Assembly (NCBI RefSeq): GCF_003664035.1
Contig: NZ_RCCK01000013.1
Coordinates: forward strand, 124,001 to 188,000
Source of the DNA: Pedobacter alluvionis
Lineage (GTDB): Bacteria; Bacteroidota; Bacteroidia; Sphingobacteriales; Sphingobacteriaceae
Direction: 5' to 3'
DNA: 64,000 nt
The translations under genes and the position numbers were made by a program. Each line of letters opens with the position of its first letter. The stretch's first letter is position 1. Below the pieces are notes generated by a model. The model worked only from the letters and a program-made list of their open reading frames with translations. It did not search any database and had not been told where the DNA came from. Shown here piece after piece: positions 32,144-41,385 of the stretch.

Positions 32144-34729
32144 TTAGGCCAAATTCCTACCGGCATTTACAATACCAAATACTGTTCTTACCGCTAGCTT
32201 TTCTAAAGCTTGCTGGTCTTTCTCATTCTGATCGTGCTGTAGTTTTTCTAAAGCAAAATGCTGGATCAATACCAAAGGCAGAATAATTTTCTCACGCGTG
32301 GCAATCGATTTTTTATCTACAGGATAATTAGCCATTAACGTTGGCTGTCCTGAGAGTTTTAAGAGCATCTCTTTGGTTAATTTAAATTCATCATGTAATT
32401 GAGTCCAAAAAGCACCAAACTCTTTATCGTTGGCCAAATGGGCCGTAATTACAAAGTCTGATTTGCTCATGCTCATCATACAGTTATCTACAATGGTTTT
32501 CAGGTAATCAGAATCCTCATAAACCTTAAGCACTTTATCCCAATTACCAGCCTTTTCCTGAGTTCTCAATGCCGTTCCCATCCCATAGAAACCTGGAACG
32601 TTTTGTTTCAGCATACTCCAGGCCGTTACAAAACTAATGGCCCTTAAATCTTCGAGTTTCATTTCGCCGCCGCCGTTTCTTTTTACCGGGCGACTGCTGA
32701 TATTAGCCTGAGATAACAGTTTTAAAGGGGATAATTTCTCTAAATAACTCACAAATAATGGATGCTCACGCAAGTCGACAAAAGCTTTATAACTTTCTTC
32801 CGCCATTTCATCGAGCAGCACTTTATTTTCGGGGTCTAAAAGAATGTTGTGTTTTTCTTTCAGTCCGGAGGTTAATCCCGCGTTGATCAGTTGTTCTATA
32901 TTAAATTCAGCACTTTCCACCGAACCGTATTGCGAACTGATGGTTTGCCCCTGAACGGTTAACTGCATGTTTTTGTTGGCAATTTCTTTACCCATTGAGG
33001 CATAAAAACGGTGTGTTTTACCCCCACCACGTGCAGGAGGTCCGCCACGACCATCGAAAAATGCCAATTGAATATTGTGTTTGGCTGAAATAGCCGACAA
33101 TGAGGTTTTTCCGTTAAAAATAGACCAGTTGGCCATTAAATAACCACCATCTTTGGTACTGTCAGAATACCCCAGCATAATATCCTGTTTATTGCCACGG
33201 CTCGCTAAATGCGCTTTATAAAAAGGATTACTATACAAGGTGTCCATAATGGCAGCAGCACCCTTTAAATCGTTAACGGTTTCAAAAAGCGGCACAAAAT
33301 CAATCGTTAATGATTCTTTGCTCCAGCCGTTCCAAAGGAAAAGTTCGATTAACTGTAAAATATCGCTGGCCTGTTGACAATTGCTGATAATGAAACGGTG
33401 ACAGGCTTTTTCGCCATTGCGTTTTTGAATTCCTTTAATTTCTTTAATTACCTCAATGGTATCCGCAATTAAAGCATCAGGCTCGCTTGCATAAACAACG
33501 GTTGCTTCTTTAAAAGAAATCAGGTTTAGTTTTTCAGCTTCTGATAATTTATCGTAATCAGCAGGATATAATGAAGAAATCGGTTTATTTTCGCGGCAGT
33601 AAGCATGTACGCTTCTCAGCACGCGGCTATCCTGACGGATATCCAACGAAGCAAAATAGTTACCGTATAAATCTATCTTACGAATCAGGTCGTTAACCAG
33701 GTCAACAAATAAACCTTCATGTTCCGCCAATAATGTTTCTTTAATTTTATTCAGGTTATCTTTTAATTCATCAGAAATATCATGAAGTTCGCAGGTTTGA
33801 TCAAAAGCATTTTGATAAAGTACATCATGCAGTTTTGCAATATTTTCCTCGACCCCCCTAAAAGTGATGCGGCGTTTAATTACCCTAAAATCACGGTAGT
33901 AACAGCGGAAAAGGATCTGTCGCAACATTTTAGAAACGGCTAAAGTGGTATCTGCATGGATATTCGGATTTCCATCCCTATCACCTCCCGGCCAGAAACC
34001 GAGTTCTAAAATTTTCTTGGTTTCGAGGTTGTATTCATCGAGGTTCTGATCTATTTCTTCCTGAATATTTGCCGCAGCAAAATAAAAAGTATTTTCGAGG
34101 AACCAGGCCAGGTTTAAGGCTTCATCAACAGGTGTTGGCGATTTTTTATTAAAAAACGGTGTTTTACCCAACTGTTGTAAAAGCGAGTTCATAGCGGTGA
34201 TGTCGTTATCCCTAATGGCCTTGGTTAAATCAGTAATGATGGCCAAAACGCTGCCAGGATAAAACTGGGTAGGGTGTGCGGTTAAAACCAAACGGAGCGA
34301 AAGCTCATCAATCAGTTTTTCAATTTTGGCCAGTGCAGGTTTATTATCGGCATTCTTTTTTAAAATAAAAGCCAATGTACTCTGCTCATCAGTGGTATTT
34401 AACTTGGTAAAAGAAGCATCTTCAACAGCATCAAAAAGCACAACCTGACGCTCTATATACTGTATAAACCGGAAAAGAAGGTCAACAATATCTTTACGCT
34501 CGGTATAACTGGTGTACTTGGCAAAAAATTCTTCGATAATCTGTGCAGGTTTTTCTCCGTTCGCAATTCCTTCTTCACAACTTTTAAAGAAAAGGGGAAG
34601 CAGTGTTCCGGTATCCTTAATTTTGTAAAAAGGCAAGGTGAGAAATAAACTGTTAAACAGTTCGAATTTTGAGATTACCTCATTGTTAAAAATAGATTCA
34701 CGTTGCGTTGTTAAACGAAGTTTGGGCAT
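32144..34729 (-). CDS. ppc: Phosphoenolpyruvate carboxylase
   Basis: Makes oxaloacetate from PEP and bicarbonate to refill the TCA cycle. The 861-residue protein has the catalytic regions LVLTAHPTQFYPG (histidine region, near residue 153) and FFDGRGGPPARGGGKTH (glycine loop, near residue 562), plus LGYSDSTKDGGYL. The loop differs from the classical FHGRGGSVGRGG and the first motif has TQ for TE; to my knowledge this is normal for the Bacteroidota form. Allosteric sites cannot be judged. It is a single gene with its own terminator. Confidence 0.95.
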   Translation of the reverse strand: MPKLRLTTQRESIFNNEVISKFELFNSLFLTLPFYKIKDTGTLLPLFFKSCEEGIANGEKPAQIIEEFFAKYTSYTERKDIVDLLFRFIQYIERQVVLFDAVEDASFTKLNTTDEQSTLAFILKKNADNKPALAKIEKLIDELSLRLVLTAHPTQFYPGSVLAIITDLTKAIRDNDITAMNSLLQQLGKTPFFNKKSPTPVDEALNLAWFLENTFYFAAANIQEEIDQNLDEYNLETKKILELGFWPGGDRDGNPNIHADTTLAVSKMLRQILFRCYYRDFRVIKRRITFRGVEENIAKLHDVLYQNAFDQTCELHDISDELKDNLNKIKETLLAEHEGLFVDLVNDLIRKIDLYGNYFASLDIRQDSRVLRSVHAYCRENKPISSLYPADYDKLSEAEKLNLISFKEATVVYASEPDALIADTIEVIKEIKGIQKRNGEKACHRFIISNCQQASDILQLIELFLWNGWSKESLTIDFVPLFETVNDLKGAAAIMDTLYSNPFYKAHLASRGNKQDIMLGYSDSTKDGGYLMANWSIFNGKTSLSAISAKHNIQLAFFDGRGGPPARGGGKTHRFYASMGKEIANKNMQLTVQGQTISSQYGSVESAEFNIEQLINAGLTSGLKEKHNILLDPENKVLLDEMAEESYKAFVDLREHPLFVSYLEKLSPLKLLSQANISSRPVKRNGGGEMKLEDLRAISFVTAWSMLKQNVPGFYGMGTALRTQEKAGNWDKVLKVYEDSDYLKTIVDNCMMSMSKSDFVITAHLANDKEFGAFWTQLHDEFKLTKEMLLKLSGQPTLMANYPVDKKSIATREKIILPLVLIQHFALEKLQHDQNEKDQQALEKLAVRTVFGIVNAGRNLA

Positions 34730-34917
34730 AGCTTAGGCAATATTTTTGTATAGCGTAATACTACAAAAAATGCATAAGGTATTAAAATTCTATTGCTTAC
34801 AATTTGGAAAATTGTAGAATAAATTTTAATTTTAAAATCTTATTTGGCCACGATGTGGTTAAGTAAGAACATTTGCAATGTTTAAGGGCATTGCATTGAT
34901 TGTTAATTTTTTGGGTT

Positions 34918-34957
34918 AAAACAGCCGATGTAATAAAACACACCGGCTGTTTTTATT
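34918..34957. terminator. Bidirectional stem-loop downstream of the efflux operon
   Basis: AAAACAGCCG pairs with CGGCTGTTTT. The T-run is stronger on the plus strand (TTTTTATTTTTT) than on the minus (TTTTAACC). On the minus strand it would end the efflux operon; on the plus strand there is no gene to end, so a small transcript from 34740-34960 cannot be excluded. Confidence 0.65.
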
Positions 34958-34991
34958 TTTTGCCATTATTTATGGCATTTCTTTGCAAATT

Positions 34992-36539
34992 TTAATGCGC
35001 ATCCGTAACAATGTTTGCATTTTTCTTAAATTTCTGAAGGTATAATAAAGGTATAGAGAATAACATTATCAATCCTGCAACCCAATAAGCATCGTTATAA
35101 GTAAGCAGCATGGTTTGTTTAATTACCGAACCTTCAATTGCTTTCATCGCCATCAATTTCGCATCAATAAAAGATGATCCTTTAGCCATAAAACCGCTCG
35201 TTAATGCATTTAACTTCTGGATAAACGCGGGGTTATATTCATTAACGTTGGCAAGTAAACTACTCCTATGGAAACCAGAACGGATGTGGATTAATGTAGT
35301 TAATGCTGCGATACCAAACGAACCGCCTAGTTGTCGGCTCATGTTATTCAAACCGGAACCCTGACCAATCTCTGCCCCCGACAAATCCTGCATGGCTAAA
35401 GTTGTTAGTGGCACAAACAATAAAGCCATACCGAAACCTCTAATTACCAATGGCCAGAAGAAATCTCCTGTTCCGGAAGCCAACGTAGAATTACTTAACA
35501 TCCAACAGAAAACGAAGAATAAAAACATGCCTCCTGTAGCCATAAATTGTGCAGGTACACCCTTTTTGAGCATAATACCAATGAAAGGCATCATAGCAAT
35601 GGTACAAATACCACCTGCAATAAACAGCTTACCTGTTTGTAAAGGGGTAAAGCCTAAAAGGTTTTGCGCAAATACGGGGAATACGAATACCGAGCCATAT
35701 AATCCAAACCCTAAAATGAAGGAGGTAAACATACCGATAGAAAAGCTCCGTTTCTTCATAATCCTCAGGTTTACGATCGGGTATTCGGTAGCGGTTTCTC
35801 TCCAGATAAATAAAAGCAAACCAAAAACAGATACAACAGCTAAAGCCGTAATATAAGGTGTGGAGAACCAATCTTCGCTCTCTCCTTTTTCAAGTACCGT
35901 TTGCAAACTACCAACTGCAATTGCTAATAGTGCGATTCCCCACCAATCAACAGGCTTACCTTTTCCATCTTTTGGTGTCTCCCGAATAAAAGTATAGGTA
36001 CAATAGGCGGCGAGGATTCCGACGGGAATATTTACGTAGAAAATCCAGGGCCAATCAGCAATCTCTAAAATATAACCGCCAATGGTTGGACCTACGGTTG
36101 GACCAACAACGGCACCTAAACCAAACAATGCGGTAGCAATACCCACATCCTCACGCGGCCAGGTTTCGATCAGAATAGCTTGTGCTGTTGAAATTAATCC
36201 TCCACCTGCTACTCCCTGCAAAATCCTAAATAAAATAAGTTCATTTAAAGATGTTGCGTTTCCACATAAAAAGGAAACAAGGGTAAAAACAATAATGGAG
36301 GTTAAGAAATAATTTTTACGTCCGAAACGACTCCCCAACCAGCCCGACATGGGCAGGACGATTACGTTCGCAACGGCATATCCAGTAGATAACCAGGCGA
36401 TATCTTCAAGAGTAGCGCCCAGGTTTCCCTGTATCTGTGGAATTGCCACATTTACGATAGTTGTATCAATCAACTCCAACAAAGAAGCTGTGATTACTGT
36501 AAATGTAATAATCCACTTTTTTAAACCTACTTCGGCCAT
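34992..36539 (-). CDS. emrB: DHA2-family drug:proton antiporter (EmrB/QacA type)
   Basis: The 515-residue inner-membrane pump has about 14 membrane helices. The DHA2 features are visible: LLELIDTTIVNVAIPQIQGNLG in helix 1 with its aspartate, WLGSRFGRKNYF after helix 2, and GAVVGPTVGPTIGGY (motif C). It forms the pump part of a tripartite efflux system with the adaptor and outer-membrane proteins encoded 7 bases upstream. The substrates are not known. The operon is led by a TetR gene. Confidence 0.93.
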   Translation of the reverse strand: MAEVGLKKWIITFTVITASLLELIDTTIVNVAIPQIQGNLGATLEDIAWLSTGYAVANVIVLPMSGWLGSRFGRKNYFLTSIIVFTLVSFLCGNATSLNELILFRILQGVAGGGLISTAQAILIETWPREDVGIATALFGLGAVVGPTVGPTIGGYILEIADWPWIFYVNIPVGILAAYCTYTFIRETPKDGKGKPVDWWGIALLAIAVGSLQTVLEKGESEDWFSTPYITALAVVSVFGLLLFIWRETATEYPIVNLRIMKKRSFSIGMFTSFILGFGLYGSVFVFPVFAQNLLGFTPLQTGKLFIAGGICTIAMMPFIGIMLKKGVPAQFMATGGMFLFFVFCWMLSNSTLASGTGDFFWPLVIRGFGMALLFVPLTTLAMQDLSGAEIGQGSGLNNMSRQLGGSFGIAALTTLIHIRSGFHRSSLLANVNEYNPAFIQKLNALTSGFMAKGSSFIDAKLMAMKAIEGSVIKQTMLLTYNDAYWVAGLIMLFSIPLLYLQKFKKNANIVTDAH

Positions 36540-36546
36540 TTTAATA

Positions 36547-37584
36547 TTATTTAGTAGATACTGAAGCTTTAACGCTCATTCCTGGACGCAATTTAGCTAA
36601 CAGTTCTTTTGATGGATGGATTTTGATTTTTACCGGAACACGTTGCACAACCTTAACGAAGTTACCAGTAGCATTATCAGGAGGCAATAAAGATCCTTTT
36701 GCACCAGTAATAGGTGAGAAGTTATATACTTCGCCTTCAATTTTTTGATCAGGATAAGCATCCACTTCGATCTCTACTTTAGAACCTTCTTTGATTTTCT
36801 CCAGTTGGGTTTCTTTAAAATTAGCAGTTACATAAATGCTTCCGTCGTTTACGATTGAGAATAAAGACTGACCTGCCTGAACCAATTGTCCTTTTTGAAC
36901 ATTCTTTTTGGAAACGATTCCAGTTGCAGGGGCTTTAATATCAGTATATGATAATTGAAGTTTGGCAAAATCGATATCACTCTGGCGTTGGCTGATTACA
37001 TTGCTGCTTACAGCCAATTGTGATTGTGTAGTACCAACCTGTTTAACTGCAGCATTGTATTGATCGACTGCTGCCTGGTAAGCCGCCTGCGCAGATTCTT
37101 TTGAGGCTTTAGCCTGATCGAAAGCTTGTTGGGTAATCGATCCGTCTTTTACAAGGTTTGCATACCGTTCGTAATCCTTATTGGCCAGGTTTAATTTAAC
37201 CCTTGCCGCAGCTACGTTCGCTTTTGCAGTACTGGTATTTGCCTGAGTTGCGATAATTTGCGATTGCGCCACTCCTACACCTGCACTCGCTCCTTTTTGG
37301 CCAGATTGTGCCTGCTCTAATTTCACTTTGTAATCGTTATCGTCAAGTTTCACTAAAACTTGTCCTTCAGTTACGTGTGTGTTTTCTTCAAAATTAATAT
37401 CCTTTACATAACCACCAACACGCGCAACAACAGGACTGATATCACCATCAATCTGAGCATCATCCGTATCTACGTGTTTGCTATAGTAATTCCATTCTTT
37501 AATCCCGAAAATTACACCTATTACTAGTAAAACACCTAAAATGATGGGTACTACTATGTTCTTTTTTTTCTTTTCAGTTGTCAT
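36547..37584 (-). CDS. emrA: HlyD/EmrA-type membrane fusion adaptor
   Basis: A 345-residue periplasmic adaptor. A single N-terminal membrane helix (about 9-27) is followed by a HlyD barrel-sandwich hybrid (VKDINFEENTHVTEGQVLVKLDD), an alpha-helical hairpin (about 80-200, rich in alanine and glutamine), and the second lipoyl half (DIKAPATGIVSKKNVQKGQLVQAGQ). The C-terminal beta-barrel (VKIKIHPSKELLAKLRPGMSVKASV) is complete. It bridges EmrB and the TolC-like protein. It sits 8 bases after the outer-membrane gene. Confidence 0.93.
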   Translation of the reverse strand: MTTEKKKKNIVVPIILGVLLVIGVIFGIKEWNYYSKHVDTDDAQIDGDISPVVARVGGYVKDINFEENTHVTEGQVLVKLDDNDYKVKLEQAQSGQKGASAGVGVAQSQIIATQANTSTAKANVAAARVKLNLANKDYERYANLVKDGSITQQAFDQAKASKESAQAAYQAAVDQYNAAVKQVGTTQSQLAVSSNVISQRQSDIDFAKLQLSYTDIKAPATGIVSKKNVQKGQLVQAGQSLFSIVNDGSIYVTANFKETQLEKIKEGSKVEIEVDAYPDQKIEGEVYNFSPITGAKGSLLPPDNATGNFVKVVQRVPVKIKIHPSKELLAKLRPGMSVKASVSTK

Positions 37585-37592
37585 TGCTGTAT

Positions 37593-38912
37593 TTATTGCG
37601 TTATTTTTCCTGTTGATTTTAATAAGGTATAGTAAGCCAAACCTGCATCTGCCTTAGCTATCTCCAAGTTTATTTTTGCCTGATATAATAAGGTTTCAGC
37701 ATCAATGCGGTCGGTAACCGAAGCTACATTATTTTTATATTTCGATGCCAATAGTTTATCGTTTTCGGTAGCCTGTGCAATTGAAGTTTCCAAAACCTGG
37801 ATTTTGTTCATGGCCACCTGGTAATTTTGAAAGTTTTTGTTGATGTCGGTTTTTACCTGATCAGATAAAATATCTTTTTGAAGGGTAATTTCGCTCTGTT
37901 CAATTTTTGCCTGGCTTACTTTGTTTTTATTGGTCCAAAGGTTTCCGAAATTCCAGGAAACTGTTGCACCCAGCGTAATCGGCATTAAATATTGGTTTGC
38001 CGGCGGAATAAAGTTACCGCTTGGGTTAATGTAATAAAGGTTTGCACCAACTCCAACGGTAGGTAAAGTATTTGCCTTAATGGTTTTGATGTTAAAATCG
38101 GCCACTTTGTTCTGAATATCAAGTTGTTTTAATTCCTGGCGGTTAGCGAAAGCCTGACCAATGTATTCATTTAAAGAACCTGGCGTTTTTAAGCCTAAGG
38201 TTGGGTCAACAATTTTAACTTCGGTATCTTCTGGTAAACCTAAAAGAATATCTAAATTATAGTTGATAACTTTACGGTTGCTCTCGATGTCCATTTGGGT
38301 TAGCGTAACATTTGCCTGCTGCAATTGAAAACGCAACACATCATTTTTGGTTACAATGCCCTGCTCGAAGAAACGTTGTGCCTGTTTAATTTGTGCAGCA
38401 ATTGATTCTAAATTCTGATCAACCACTTTTCTACTCTGTAAAACCTTATATAAAGAATAGTAGGTATTGATAACTGCGTAAGTGATCTCTTCCTTACTCT
38501 TATCGGCATCCAAACGTGCAACCTCTGCCAATAACCTGGTCGATTCTTTTGCATATTTCAATTTACCACCACCGTAAACGAGTTCCTGTACAGCGGCAGT
38601 TCCGACAAAAGCATCGGCTCTTTTAGGCAGGCGAAGAGAAGATTCGCTTCCTGGTAAAGTAAAAGTAGTGGTAGGGATTTCAGCGTGGTTGTATATAAAA
38701 CTTGCATTTCCAGTTGGTAAAGCATTGTCTTTAACTACCTCCAACTTTGCAACAGCCTGATCAATTTTGTTCTGAGAAAGTTTTAAGTTTTTACTATTGG
38801 CTATGCCAAGTTCTATTGCCTGGTTGATATTTAATTCCTTGCTGCTCTGTGCAAACAACGCTGCCGGAATTAATGATGCCACAAGCATTAATCTAATCGA
38901 TCTGGGTATCAT
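37593..38912 (-). CDS. TolC-family outer-membrane efflux channel
   Basis: A 439-residue outer-membrane protein with a signal peptide (1-21, ALFAQ). It consists of two OEP repeats made of long alternating helices (e.g. NSKNLKLSQNKIDQAVAKLEVVKDN; ANRQELKQLDIQNKVADFNIKTIKANTLP) and beta strands. It trimerises to form the exit duct for the adaptor and pump encoded downstream. It overlaps the TetR gene by 4 bases, so regulator and channel are co-translated. Confidence 0.93.
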   Translation of the reverse strand: MIPRSIRLMLVASLIPAALFAQSSKELNINQAIELGIANSKNLKLSQNKIDQAVAKLEVVKDNALPTGNASFIYNHAEIPTTTFTLPGSESSLRLPKRADAFVGTAAVQELVYGGGKLKYAKESTRLLAEVARLDADKSKEEITYAVINTYYSLYKVLQSRKVVDQNLESIAAQIKQAQRFFEQGIVTKNDVLRFQLQQANVTLTQMDIESNRKVINYNLDILLGLPEDTEVKIVDPTLGLKTPGSLNEYIGQAFANRQELKQLDIQNKVADFNIKTIKANTLPTVGVGANLYYINPSGNFIPPANQYLMPITLGATVSWNFGNLWTNKNKVSQAKIEQSEITLQKDILSDQVKTDINKNFQNYQVAMNKIQVLETSIAQATENDKLLASKYKNNVASVTDRIDAETLLYQAKINLEIAKADAGLAYYTLLKSTGKITQ

Positions 38913-39535
38913 CTTTTTGTTGTTAAATAAACTGTTGTTAGATCTTGTAAGTGGGCAACCGCCCTGTCTTTAATAATTTTTTTGTCTTTCGGGTTGTTCA
39001 GGTCGAAGTTTGAACATGACATTACCTTATGGGGGGAAATAACAATATTGGTTATAGTGCCCATAATGGTAGCGATTACCATCCGTACATCTACCTTGTT
39101 AAAGCTGCCATCTTCAATCCCATCTGTGATAATCCGATCGATAATCTGCATGTTGTGGCTCATGGCATCTTTAATCTTATCGTACATTTCCGGCCTTTGG
39201 GTTAAAGACAATTCTCTGTGCATCATTTTATGAAATGCGGTGTTATTCAATATCCTATTTACATAGCCCTCTATAACCTTGTGCAATTTTTCTAATGCCG
39301 AAATCTTATCTTCATTGATGATTTTTAACTGAGAAGTAAAACCAGCAATACGCTCGTTCATAATCTCCACAAAAACCCCTTCTTTAGAACCGAAATAATA
39401 ATTTATCATCGCCATGTTCGCTCCAGATTCCTTAGCAATCTGGCGGGTGGAAGTACCTTCGTACCCCGTCTCGCAAAACAGCTTTTCAGCTGCCGCAAGA
39501 ATGGCCTGTCTTTTATCTACTTTTTCTGTTTTCAT
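38909..39535 (-). CDS. TetR/AcrR-family repressor of the efflux operon
   Basis: A 208-residue regulator. The N-terminal helix-turn-helix is clear (RQAILAAAEKLFCETGYEGTSTRQIAKESGANMAMINYYFGSKEGVF, about 8-55), followed by a helical ligand domain. It is the first gene of the efflux operon, and a palindrome of the right size lies just upstream over its promoter, so it very likely represses its own operon until a drug-like ligand binds. The ligand is unknown. Confidence 0.92.
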   Translation of the reverse strand: MKTEKVDKRQAILAAAEKLFCETGYEGTSTRQIAKESGANMAMINYYFGSKEGVFVEIMNERIAGFTSQLKIINEDKISALEKLHKVIEGYVNRILNNTAFHKMMHRELSLTQRPEMYDKIKDAMSHNMQIIDRIITDGIEDGSFNKVDVRMVIATIMGTITNIVISPHKVMSCSNFDLNNPKDKKIIKDRAVAHLQDLTTVYLTTKR

Positions 39536-39555
39536 TTCTTTTTAACGACACAAAA

Positions 39556-39575
39556 TTAATCAAACGATTGATTAA
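39556..39575 (-). promoter_or_regulatory. TetR-type operator and promoter of the efflux operon
   Basis: TTAATCAA (39556-39563) and TTGATTAA (39568-39575) form an inverted repeat with a 4-base spacer. On the minus strand TAATTTTG overlaps its left edge (39552-39559) as -7 box, with TTG about 21 bases upstream. A repressor bound here would block the promoter. Confidence 0.72.
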
Positions 39576-40281
39576 CTTCCAAATGTTTATCTACTTCTTT
39601 TACATTCTCTTGATAAAACCCCAATTTTTAAATAAAATAATCACCCTAGAGAACGAAATAAGCTCTTTTATTAGATGTGATCTTCGTAAACCCTGGCAGG
39701 GCTGCACGAGATCGTCATTCCCAACTTGATTGGGAATCGTAATGCAAGTGCTTTAAGATTCCCGCCTGCGTGGGAATGACGGCCGTGCTAATGGATTCGG
39801 TCAATGGTAGCTTGTCGAAGGACTTTTTTAGATCTCTTGCAAGGCGTTTCGACAGGCTCAACATGACAATTGGAAGCGAATTACAATTTATGATACAGCC
39901 TCGACGATCGCGACAGTTTCAAGGGTTTAAAATTAGTCAGCGTGAATAAAGATTAATCAAACTGAGGTTCGTAGGGTTATATACTAGAGCAAGGTTTTCC
40001 AATTTTTCATGCCTAACTCAGCCTATGCTAAACCCGACAAAGTATCGAAATGTGATAGCCGAATTATGACTGGCCTAAAAATAGGCCCAAGATGCAATTA
40101 TGATACACCCATATCTTCCCTTGGGTAACCTTGAAATAATCCGATGGCTACCGGATTAGGGTGAGAGCCGTCAGAAGAGGGATATTGATTACAGATGGGC
40201 TGGAATTGATAATTAATTATAATTTAGACATAATGACAAATTTAAAATAAATACTAACTTTGCCTCCAAATAACAGAAAAC
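39576..40281. other. 700-base intergenic stretch
   Basis: No gene, tRNA or credible reading frame is seen. It holds a palindromic repeat at 39713-39781, GTCAATGGTAGCTTGTCGAAGG and TTTCGACAGGCTCAACATGAC halves near 39800-39870, and a -7 box TAACTTTG at 40255-40262 for the small membrane gene that follows. The part 39900-40200 is unexplained. Confidence 0.5.
39713..39781. repeat. Palindromic repeat, CGTCATTCCCA ... TGGGAATGACG
   Basis: The 11-base ends are exact inverted copies apart from the added base. A second pair, GGGAATC and GATTCCC, is nested inside. Confidence 0.8.
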
Positions 40282-40467
40282 ATGAGTGTACAAGAGAACA
40301 GCAGCAATAATTTCAACTGGTTATATTATGCTTTAGGTTTATTCTTCGGAGTTCTAACTGGAGCAATCATTACGCAAAACTATATTTTCGCTTTATTGGG
40401 TGGTGTTTTAGGTTTGTTAACAGCGGGCTTATTTTTAAACGCTATTGTAAAAGGAAGAAAATACTAG
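40282..40467 (+). CDS. Small membrane protein, 61 residues
   Basis: The frame starts at an ATG 19 bases after a TAACTTTG -7 box. The protein has two membrane helices (WLYYALGLFFGVLTGAIIT and FALLGGVLGLLTAGLFLNAI) joined by a QNY turn, and a basic C-terminus (KGRKY). Both helices have glycine zipper-like spacing. I do not recognise a family. Its promoter and lack of overlap with other genes support it being real. Confidence 0.65.
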   Translation: MSVQENSSNNFNWLYYALGLFFGVLTGAIITQNYIFALLGGVLGLLTAGLFLNAIVKGRKY

Positions 40468-40596
40468 TTTTTAGTCCTTTTATACACTAGATTCTTTAAG
40501 GATTTAAAATTAATCCCATCAAATGAGCCCGTTATGATTTTACAAAAAACTGTAAAATCATGAATGTTCATAGCCACTGAAAACAAAAACCTAAAA

Positions 40597-41166
40597 ATGA
40601 AAAATATCTTCATTATTGTTTTCGCTCTTTTTTGTTTTAGCGCCAGGGCCCAACAAGCCTCTCCCGCTGAAGTTAAATTTCCTGCTCCAGACCCAAGTCC
40701 GGCAGACATTGTTTATTTTCCGCTTAATGTCCCAAAGGCAAAAGCCGGAGATCCAACAAAACCAATTATAAAGATTGTTTACTCGCGCCCACAAAAGAAA
40801 GGACGTGATATTTTTGGCGTTTTAGAACAATATGGTAATGTTTGGCGTTTTGGTGCAAACGAAAGTACAGAAGTTCGTTTCTTTAAAAAAGTAAGCATTG
40901 GCGGCAAGAAAATCAAAGCAGGTACCTATAGTCTATTCGCTATTCCTAACAAAGATACCTGGACTATTATTGTAAATAGTGAAACCGATAAATGGGGAGC
41001 TTTTACCTACAATCAAGCTAAAGATATTGTTCGTGTAAATGTTCCGGTAAAAACCCTGACTAAACCGATCGAATATTTCTCGTTAACCTTTACTGAGGTT
41101 AATGGAGGTGCTCACCTGGTTATTGGCTGGGACAGAACGCAGGTAGAATTACCGATTAATTTTTAA
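40597..41166 (+). CDS. DUF2911 domain protein, exported
   Basis: A 189-residue protein with a signal peptide (1-18, FSARAQ). The DUF2911 body is visible: IIKIVYSRPQKKGRDIFG, YGNVWRFGANESTEVRFFKKVSIGGKKIKAGTYSLFAIP and WGAFTYNQAKDIVRVNVP. Function unknown; such proteins are periplasmic or surface-exposed in Bacteroidota. The ATG at 40597 gives the signal peptide; the earlier one at 40564 only adds a hydrophilic leader. A strong terminator follows. Confidence 0.88.
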   Translation: MKNIFIIVFALFCFSARAQQASPAEVKFPAPDPSPADIVYFPLNVPKAKAGDPTKPIIKIVYSRPQKKGRDIFGVLEQYGNVWRFGANESTEVRFFKKVSIGGKKIKAGTYSLFAIPNKDTWTIIVNSETDKWGAFTYNQAKDIVRVNVPVKTLTKPIEYFSLTFTEVNGGAHLVIGWDRTQVELPINF

Positions 41167-41186
41167 GTTAAAAAGAAATAAAATAT

Positions 41187-41214
41187 AAGTCCCGGCTGTG
41201 GCCGGGACTTTTTT
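41187..41214 (+). terminator. Terminator of the DUF2911 gene
   Basis: AAGTCCCGGC pairs with GCCGGGACTT over TGTG and is followed by TTTT. Confidence 0.92.
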
Positions 41215-41385
41215 ATTTAAATCGTTTTTTTATCTCCTTACACTCAACAATAGCAGGCTATAAAAATTAATTGTCGGCTAAGGCGGTAATTAGTAAGATT
41301 ATAGCTTTCTGATATATCGACGGTTTACTCTGCATATCATACAAATAAACATAGTTCTTTCAAAAGCCATCCCCTTTTTGGCGGA

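Noticed and set aside
32068..32286. Open frame of 72 codons over the end of ppc
   Set aside because: It crosses a terminator and a 33-base palindrome and is antisense to ppc.
35392..35856. Open frame of 154 codons antisense to the EmrB-type pump
   Set aside because: Mirror frame of a membrane protein; no promoter, and the product is not like any family. EmrB on the minus strand explains the region fully.
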